This document shows positions 1 to 3,959 of a stretch of DNA of 5,396 nt, piece after piece. Location of the stretch: contig CAZENS010000030.1 of the NCBI GenBank assembly GCA_964513905.1, positions 1-5,396 of the forward strand. Direction: 5' to 3'. The first letter of the stretch is position 1. Each line of letters begins with the position of its first letter. Source of the stretch: CAMEGH01 sp964513905. Lineage in GTDB: Bacteria; Patescibacteriota; Saccharimonadia; Saccharimonadales; Saccharimonadaceae. A program made the position numbers and the translations under genes. Below the pieces are notes generated by a model. It did not search any database and was not told the DNA's origin. It saw nothing but the letters and a program-made list of their open reading frames with translations.

Positions 1-75
1 TGGCTCCCGCGACTGGGCTCGAACCAGTGACCTATTGGTTAACAGCCAACCGCTCTACCACTGAGCTACGCGGGA
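1..75 (-). tRNA. tRNA-Asn (anticodon GUU)
   Basis: Reading the minus strand gives a complete cloverleaf. The acceptor arms TCCCGCG and CGCGGGA pair perfectly, the D arm GCTC/GAGC has a 7-nt loop AGTGGTA, the anticodon stem is GTTGG/CCAAT with loop CTGTTAA, and the T arm is ACTGG/CCAGT with loop TTCGAGC. The anticodon GTT lies at plus positions 43-41 and decodes AAC/AAU (Asn). The discriminator base is G, as expected for bacterial tRNA-Asn. The 3' CCA is encoded in the DNA at positions 3-1, so the gene ends exactly at the window edge. The D loop is one base shorter than the common AGTTGGTA form, giving 75 nt with CCA. There is no sign of an intron or of an integrated element within the gene; the flank beyond the 3' end is not visible. 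Confidence 0.97.
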
Positions 76-86
76 TTACTGGAGGT

Positions 87-115
87 AGTATAGCGAACCA
101 AGTAGACTTCGTCAA
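87..115 (-). promoter_or_regulatory. Sigma70-type promoter of tRNA-Asn
   Basis: On the minus strand a -35 box TTGACG (115-110) and a -10 box TATACT (92-87) are separated by exactly 17 bp, each matching consensus at 5 of 6 positions. The predicted start is near position 80, about 5 nt before the mature tRNA 5' end, so RNase P would remove only a very short leader. This is the best-formed promoter in the window. It sits in the 46-bp gap after the preceding gene, with the -35 box 6 bp past that gene's stop codon. I see no terminator hairpin in the gap, so some read-through from upstream into the tRNA is possible. Confidence 0.85.
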
Positions 116-121
116 TAGAAA

Positions 122-2188
122 CTACTGTTTTAGCTGTGCCTTTTCTTCTCGTAATTTGTCAATCTGCTGAATCAACTTTGCGGCAGTTTTTGCGTTACTG
201 CCCTCTGATATAAAGGAGATGATATACCGTCCCTTTTGCGAAACGTATCCCGCCTCGCTATAATTCGTGTCTCGTTCACCGCCAAACGATACGACATTTC
301 CTATTGCGCCACCAATAAATCCTTCACGCAATGTCAGGTTTCGCATTGGCTTTTCAAGAGCATCAAGCTTCTTAACCGCAAGCCCTTTTCGAATTACAAT
401 TTTTTCTGCAAACACAAACGCATCTCTTGCAGTGGTTGTATTATGACTACCGCTAAATTTAGTGTTTACTAGTCCAGCTTCTACCATTCGTTGTTGCACT
501 TTCGCATGTCCAACCTTATCGAGCAACGCCTGTGAACACTCGCTATCCTGGTCGGCAATTGCATCATAAATACAATCCTCAACACTTCGGCTGCCAGCAA
601 TTCTATCTGTTGGTTGAATTGAACCGTCTTCAATACCCGCCTGAGCAGCATAGGCAAGGTATGCGCCTTCAATACCAGAACCCTTCATAGCAACCGAATC
701 ATTTGCAGCTCCTGAAGTATATGGCTTCTTGCCGCTTACTTCCTGGTAGACAATGCCAATCTTTCCCTGATTATCCTGAGCAAACTGTTCAATTAGCGCC
801 CGAAAACCGACTTCGGACGGTGTATATTTTCTAGAATATTGTGTTGATGGTGGCACAGGGCCAGTACTTACTGCCGCACTTGATGCTCGTTGTGCAATAA
901 ACGATTCAATACTGACAATTGTTTTATCCAAATCAATAAGTATCCCTGGCGCGCCTTCCGTTCGTGAAGTAACAGTAAAATCTGTAGTTGCGATTTTTGT
1001 CACCCCGGGTTTTTTCTCTACCCTAGAAGATACCGATCCGTCAAAGTACTTTCGAAGCCTGTCTTTATCTACCACCATCGCAAGTCGTGGTGCTGGAGTC
1101 GGCTTGCCATCATCTTTCGGCTCAGCAATTACTGCTTTAAATGTAAGCCACCCCTTTACCGTTCTTGATGGAACATTATTTGTTTGCCCACCCGCCTGCA
1201 GGGGCATATCCCTTGTTAGGCTATGATTAAGCTCATCTGCCAGTTGCTGAGCAATCTCGTCAGTGAGCAAGGCCGGTGTTTCGTTGATTGGTGTTCGAAT
1301 AACAATCTTTCCATCTTTCACGGTTGCACTATTCACCGAGTTTTTAAAATCAGAAATGTTGCATTTACCGCCTGCTACCGCCTTCACAACCGTAAACCTG
1401 TCGTCTTCAAGTTTAAGCGTTGCGTTTTGTGGCTCAATATTACAGTCCTCGCCTAAGTTTTTTAGCGTAAAGGAGTCGAGCGTAGACTTATCGTAATTAT
1501 ATAATGGATCGCCAACCTGATTCATCGAAGATGCCCACATATATGACGATGGAACAAGCCGAAGCCACAACGGATACGAGACACCCTCAAGGCGTTTACT
1601 GTTGTCTACCTGTATTCCAACCTCTTTTGCTGTTGGAATCGTATATGGAACCGTTGATTCACCAAAGTATATCTCTGTTTTTACTTTGCCGTATGCTTCA
1701 TCTAGCTTTTTAACCGCTTCATCCTTCTTCACTCCGCCAAGTTGAATGCCATCAACTACTGTCCCCGGAGGCAATGCATTCGACGGGAACACCACCTGAA
1801 AGATAATATCGCCAACAACTGCCAAAATAAGAATACCGACAACTGGTGCCCACCAGTTTTTCTTAAACCATTCAATAATGCGAATAGGGAGTGGCGGTTT
1901 ATCGTAACGACGTATTCTTGGTGGCGGAGTTTGTGGCTGATATTGAGCCGGTTGCATAGGAGGTGCCTGCTGCTGAGGTTGTTGCATTGAAGGACCTTGC
2001 GGTGACTGCTGGTATCCCTGCTGCTGATACGGCTGCCCTCCTTGCGGATTACCGTTTTGCCAAGGATTCTGCATCGGCGTGTAGCCACCCCCACTGTTAA
2101 TGGGTGGAACGCCTTGGTATGGATTTTGCACACCAGGCGTTGGCGTTGGTGGCGGAGTTTGTGGCTGATAAGGGTTATTTGGGTTCAT
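122..2188 (-). CDS. Membrane-anchored wall protein: YoaR-type peptidoglycan-binding modules plus degenerate class A beta-lactamase/PBP-like domain
   Basis: A 688-residue single-pass (N-in) membrane protein. Residues 1-92 are a disordered tail rich in Pro, Gln, Asn, Gly and Tyr; a basic stretch (about 92-110) precedes one membrane helix (about 112-134), and the rest should face the wall. Residues 139-350 resemble the putative peptidoglycan-binding domain seen in YoaR/VanW-type proteins (GTVVDGIQLGGVKKDEA at 142-158; a second-half pattern with G273 and P305). A further half-copy covers about 395-450. Residues 455-685 look like a class A beta-lactamase/serine hydrolase fold (NTTTARDA at 583-590, then the final strands), but the active-site motifs are changed: SxxK reads SGIE (504-507), SDN reads QDS (547-549), and KTG reads SFG (634-636). 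It is therefore more likely a binding or structural module than an enzyme. The four cysteines (249, 276, 539, 551) are all outside the membrane. The ATG at 2188 is preceded by its own promoter but no Shine-Dalgarno sequence; the stop is TAG. The domain calls are from pattern memory, and the wall role is inferred. Confidence 0.85.
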   Translation of the reverse strand: MNPNNPYQPQTPPPTPTPGVQNPYQGVPPINSGGGYTPMQNPWQNGNPQGGQPYQQQGYQQSPQGPSMQQPQQQAPPMQPAQYQPQTPPPRIRRYDKPPLPIRIIEWFKKNWWAPVVGILILAVVGDIIFQVVFPSNALPPGTVVDGIQLGGVKKDEAVKKLDEAYGKVKTEIYFGESTVPYTIPTAKEVGIQVDNSKRLEGVSYPLWLRLVPSSYMWASSMNQVGDPLYNYDKSTLDSFTLKNLGEDCNIEPQNATLKLEDDRFTVVKAVAGGKCNISDFKNSVNSATVKDGKIVIRTPINETPALLTDEIAQQLADELNHSLTRDMPLQAGGQTNNVPSRTVKGWLTFKAVIAEPKDDGKPTPAPRLAMVVDKDRLRKYFDGSVSSRVEKKPGVTKIATTDFTVTSRTEGAPGILIDLDKTIVSIESFIAQRASSAAVSTGPVPPSTQYSRKYTPSEVGFRALIEQFAQDNQGKIGIVYQEVSGKKPYTSGAANDSVAMKGSGIEGAYLAYAAQAGIEDGSIQPTDRIAGSRSVEDCIYDAIADQDSECSQALLDKVGHAKVQQRMVEAGLVNTKFSGSHNTTTARDAFVFAEKIVIRKGLAVKKLDALEKPMRNLTLREGFIGGAIGNVVSFGGERDTNYSEAGYVSQKGRYIISFISEGSNAKTAAKLIQQIDKLREEKAQLKQ
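1918..1942. repeat. 25-bp direct repeat, copy A (inside the wall-protein gene)
   Basis: This block is identical over 25 bp to positions 2146-2170 and lies 228 bp (76 codons) from it in the same frame. It encodes YQPQTPPP at residues 83-90, the last part of the disordered N-terminal tail just before the basic stretch and the membrane helix. The neighbouring bases differ on both sides, so the repeat is sharply bounded. Confidence 0.9.
2146..2170. repeat. 25-bp direct repeat, copy B (inside the wall-protein gene)
   Basis: This is the second copy of the repeat at 1918-1942. It encodes YQPQTPPP at residues 7-14, near the very start of the protein. Because the two copies are in frame, recombination or slippage between them would remove 76 residues of the tail and leave the membrane helix and outer domains intact. 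Confidence 0.9.
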
Positions 2189-2201
2189 ACTTGTTATGGC
2201 T

Positions 2202-2231
2202 ATAATAGCAGTTATCTGTGCTATTCATCAA
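2202..2231 (-). promoter_or_regulatory. Promoter of the wall-protein gene, with extended -10
   Basis: The minus strand reads TTGATG (2231-2226), an 18-bp spacer, then TATTAT (2207-2202), with TGC directly before the hexamer forming an extended -10 (TGCTATTAT). The start of transcription would fall near 2195, only about 7 nt before the ATG at 2188, so the mRNA would be almost leaderless. No Shine-Dalgarno sequence is present in the 32-bp gap. The -35 box lies within the last codons of the upstream winged-helix gene. The core forms a perfect palindrome GCTAT-A-ATAGC (2199-2209), so the opposite strand also carries TATAAT (2201-2206). Confidence 0.6.
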
Positions 2232-2586
2232 TACCAAGCAGTGTCATTGTGCGTTCAATCGCGGCGATATCACGTTTAGATTGTGACGAGCTCTGCTGCC
2301 TTAGTGCTGACTTCTTTCTTGCCACCTTTTGCTTCAACCAAGATACATGAGCATCCGCTCCCATTATCGATGCGGGTACAATTTCCAAACTGCGTGCACT
2401 ATCTGCGCTCTTTCGCAAATAGCCAAGATTAATAAGGTTATTAATATGCACTGCCACTGTTGATACAGATTTATACTCTAGTGCTTTGGCAATTTCTCGG
2501 TAGCTTGGAGCAAATTGGTTAGCCTTTAAAAAGCTATCTAAAAAATCAAGTAGTTCTCTTTGTTTTTTTGTTGTTCGTTCGCGCAT
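2221..2586 (-). CDS. Small winged-helix regulator: LexA-type DNA-binding domain without the peptidase domain
   Basis: A 121-residue cytoplasmic protein. Residues 5-70 match the LexA N-terminal DNA-binding domain in order and spacing: an opening helix (TKKQRELLDFLDSFLKAN), the turn APSYREIAKAL, a recognition segment KSVSTVAVHINNLINLGYL, and the wing ending in ARSLEIV. LexA proper is about 200 residues, with an Ala-Gly cleavage site and a Ser/Lys peptidase dyad. Here only about 50 residues follow, forming a charged, probably helical tail (VSWLKQKVARKKSALRQQ and onward), so self-cleavage is not expected. The ATG at 2586 is chosen because it has a Shine-Dalgarno sequence and a near-consensus promoter, and because the LexA similarity begins right after it; a longer frame to 2718 would lie inside the upstream gene. 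The gene overlaps the ligase-like gene by 41 bp, and the wall-protein gene starts 32 bp after its stop. The target sites and signal are unknown. Confidence 0.82.
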   Translation of the reverse strand: MRERTTKKQRELLDFLDSFLKANQFAPSYREIAKALEYKSVSTVAVHINNLINLGYLRKSADSARSLEIVPASIMGADAHVSWLKQKVARKKSALRQQSSSQSKRDIAAIERTMTLLGIDE

Positions 2587-3892
2587 ATGCTTTTCCTTTT
2601 TTATGATTATATCCTGCCAGCGCAAGCCCTGCCAAGCCCCACCACACGAGCGCAACCGTATCATCTGCCCAAACAGGCAAAACGAGCCCAATAACAGCCA
2701 CGCCCACTCCGCTAACAAACAACCCCATAGAGAGACTTCGATTGCGCAGAGTCCACAGCCGCATCAGTACAAAAACATATAGCCCAAGCTGTAGTATTAG
2801 CCCAATCCAGCCCGATTCGTGTGCAAAATATAAATATTGATTTTCAATAATTTTTGGCTGATCTGTAAGCAAAGATGCCGAACCAGTTCCACCTATACCT
2901 GCGCCGAATGGCTGTGTCGAAACCGCTTCAATTCCCTCTGTAAGAGACTCTGAGTGGCCATCGTCTGATTTATGATCACTACCACCATCGGGATTACTGT
3001 GCAGTACAACATTTTGCACAAAGCTTGTATCTTGCGCCAGCCATATCGTACCAACACCAGCGGTAAGCATCACCACAAATAGTAATACTACTGTTCGCAA
3101 AGAAGCCCTATTGGTGAGCCACACTCCTGCAAAAATAGCTAACGAAACGAAGAATGCGATTAACGCACTTCGTGAATAGCTAAACCATAGTGGAACAAGC
3201 GTAGCTGCAATACCCACAAAAATTAGTGCTTGTTGTTTTGATACTGACCTCCACCGTATTTTTGATGATAATAATTTAGCAAACAGAAGAGAAAATATAA
3301 TTACCGCAAACGCACCAAGCGGATTTGGGCCACGCAACGTACTGCTAATGCGAACATAGTCCGGATTAAGATCAACTGTTAGGTAGGGTTGAATAGTAGC
3401 GCTTGAGTACCCAATCACCGTCAAGAAATCTTTCGGTAGTACAAGAACCTGCAGTAGCGAGAAAGCTATTACTATTCCGGCACCAGCCAAAAAAGTTTTT
3501 ATTAATATGGTGCTTGCAGGTGGCCAAATTTTTACAAAAACGTATATTTCTGCAAAAAACAGATACATCCGAACATCAATTAAAAGTCCGGCAAGTTCAC
3601 CAACATAACTATTCTGGAAGGCGAGTAGCAGAATTACATGTAGTGCGCCGATAGCGCCGACTAGTTGCACTATCCTATCGGAAAATACTTCTCGAAATGA
3701 TCCATACCGCCATACATACGTGGCCAGCAATATCGCCACAAGCCCCAGCAGCATCTCCTTCCAAGATTTTATTAGCAAGGCGGCGCTAGGGGCGTGCGTA
3801 TCTGCAAGAACCGATATTACCGCCTGAAACATCACGCCGAATAATACCGCTGAGAGCAGTACAGTTATGAGTGTAGTCAGCGCCTTCTTCAT
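2546..3892 (-). CDS. O-antigen ligase/polymerase-like (Wzy_C/WaaL-type) polytopic membrane protein
   Basis: A 448-residue protein with about 11-12 predicted membrane helices, the usual size for O-antigen ligases and Wzy polymerases. Family-like signals are SSTLRGPNPLGAFA (183-196) at the start of a helix; FSYSRSALIAF (237-247) with the conserved Arg after Ser; a hydrophilic outer loop (about 287-357) containing PFGAGIGGTGSAS (328-340); and IENQYLYFAHESGWIGL (349-365), where the loop re-enters the membrane. Such enzymes move or join undecaprenyl-linked glycans on the outer side of the membrane. Sequence alone does not separate ligase from polymerase, and the acceptor is unknown. A His often found at the end of the loop reads Glu here (E350). 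The C-terminal tail (430-448) is basic and cytoplasmic, and its DNA also carries the promoter, ribosome-binding site and start of the next gene. The ATG at 3892 is followed directly by a membrane helix. The stop is TGA. Divergent pairing with the sugar transferase supports a glycan role. Confidence 0.82.
   Translation of the reverse strand: MKKALTTLITVLLSAVLFGVMFQAVISVLADTHAPSAALLIKSWKEMLLGLVAILLATYVWRYGSFREVFSDRIVQLVGAIGALHVILLLAFQNSYVGELAGLLIDVRMYLFFAEIYVFVKIWPPASTILIKTFLAGAGIVIAFSLLQVLVLPKDFLTVIGYSSATIQPYLTVDLNPDYVRISSTLRGPNPLGAFAVIIFSLLFAKLLSSKIRWRSVSKQQALIFVGIAATLVPLWFSYSRSALIAFFVSLAIFAGVWLTNRASLRTVVLLFVVMLTAGVGTIWLAQDTSFVQNVVLHSNPDGGSDHKSDDGHSESLTEGIEAVSTQPFGAGIGGTGSASLLTDQPKIIENQYLYFAHESGWIGLILQLGLYVFVLMRLWTLRNRSLSMGLFVSGVGVAVIGLVLPVWADDTVALVWWGLAGLALAGYNHKKGKAYARTNNKKTKRTT
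2594..2599 (-). promoter_or_regulatory. Shine-Dalgarno site deciding the start of the winged-helix gene
   Basis: The minus strand reads AAAGGA here, 7 nt before the ATG at 2586. It is the only clear Shine-Dalgarno sequence before any gene in the window. It supports this ATG over the longer open frame that begins at 2718. Confidence 0.7.
2606..2635 (-). promoter_or_regulatory. Internal promoter for the winged-helix regulator, inside the ligase-like gene
   Basis: The minus strand carries TTGGCA (2635-2630), an 18-bp spacer, and a perfect TATAAT (2611-2606). The predicted start is near 2599, giving a leader of about 13 nt that just includes the Shine-Dalgarno site. The promoter is embedded in the last 30 codons of the ligase-like gene, so the regulator can be made independently of it. 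With 5 of 6 matches in the -35 box and 6 of 6 in the -10 box, it is one of the two strongest promoters in the window. Confidence 0.72.
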
Positions 3893-3894
3893 AT

Positions 3895-3917
3895 TATTAA
3901 GTGTAGCGCACTTAATA
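3895..3917. promoter_or_regulatory. Perfect 9-5-9 bp dyad: candidate operator or leader hairpin of the ligase-like gene
   Basis: TATTAAGTG (3895-3903) and CACTTAATA (3909-3917) are exact reverse complements around the 5-bp centre TAGCG. The dyad ends 2 bp before the ligase-like start codon. Its right arm contains the proposed -10 hexamer of that gene, and its centre coincides with the predicted start of transcription, the classic position for a repressor site. If transcription instead starts further upstream, near 3915, the same sequence would form a hairpin next to the start codon. It has no T-run and lies before a gene, so it is not an intrinsic terminator. Confidence 0.6.
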
Positions 3918-3927
3918 GCACATTATC
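3912..3927 (-). promoter_or_regulatory. Promoter region of the ligase-like gene (two possible -10 boxes)
   Basis: The minus strand offers an extended -10, TGCTATTAA (3920-3912), closely like those of two other genes here, with a predicted start near 3905 and a leader of about 13 nt. A second candidate hexamer, GATAAT (3927-3922), matches consensus at 5 of 6 and would start transcription near 3915. No good -35 box is found for either. No Shine-Dalgarno sequence is present before the ATG at 3892. The extended -10 is preferred because the same motif recurs, but the choice is uncertain. Confidence 0.5.
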
Positions 3928-3941
3928 TACTAGAATAACCA

Positions 3942-3950
3942 TGCTATAAT
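3942..3950 (+). promoter_or_regulatory. Extended -10 promoter of the sugar transferase gene
   Basis: TGCTATAAT is a consensus extended -10 with a perfect TATAAT at 3945-3950. Only 9 bp separate the hexamer from the ATG at 3960, so transcription should start about 3 nt before the start codon or on it, giving a leaderless mRNA. The -35 position (about 3922-3927, ATTATC) is poor, which an extended -10 can tolerate. A weak GTAGG lies 4 nt before the ATG but would fall upstream of the predicted transcript start. Confidence 0.7.
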
Positions 3951-3959
3951 GTAGGCACT

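Noticed and set aside
1..75. The tRNA as an attachment site of an integrated element
   Set aside because: No integrase gene and no second copy of the tRNA 3' end are visible, and the flank beyond the 3' end is outside the window.
76..121. An intrinsic terminator between the wall-protein gene and the tRNA
   Set aside because: The 46-bp gap contains no stable hairpin followed by a T-run; it is occupied by the tRNA promoter.
1742..2350. Open frames on both strands across the proline-rich region (for example 1742-1990, 1756-2133 and 2042-2350)
   Set aside because: They are shadows of the wall-protein gene created by its repetitive composition, with no start signals or recognisable domains.
2546..2586. 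A run of seven A's on the minus strand (2568-2562) as a programmed frameshift site fusing the ligase-like protein to the regulator
   Set aside because: The regulator frame is +1 relative to the ligase-like frame, so the usual -1 slip would not reach it. The regulator has its own start signals.
2221..2718. A 165-residue version of the winged-helix protein starting at 2718
   Set aside because: The extra 44 residues have no LexA similarity and lie wholly inside the ligase-like gene in another frame. The ATG at 2586 has a Shine-Dalgarno site and a promoter at the right distances.
2995..3006. Short palindrome TACTG-TG-CAGTA as an operator
   Set aside because: It lies deep inside the ligase-like coding region, its arms are only 5 bp, and it is not near a gene start; chance is sufficient.
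3893..3959. A known LexA box (GAAC-N4-GTTC or CTGT-N8-ACAG)
   Set aside because: I read the control regions on both strands and found neither form. The dyad present has a different sequence, so SOS control cannot be claimed.
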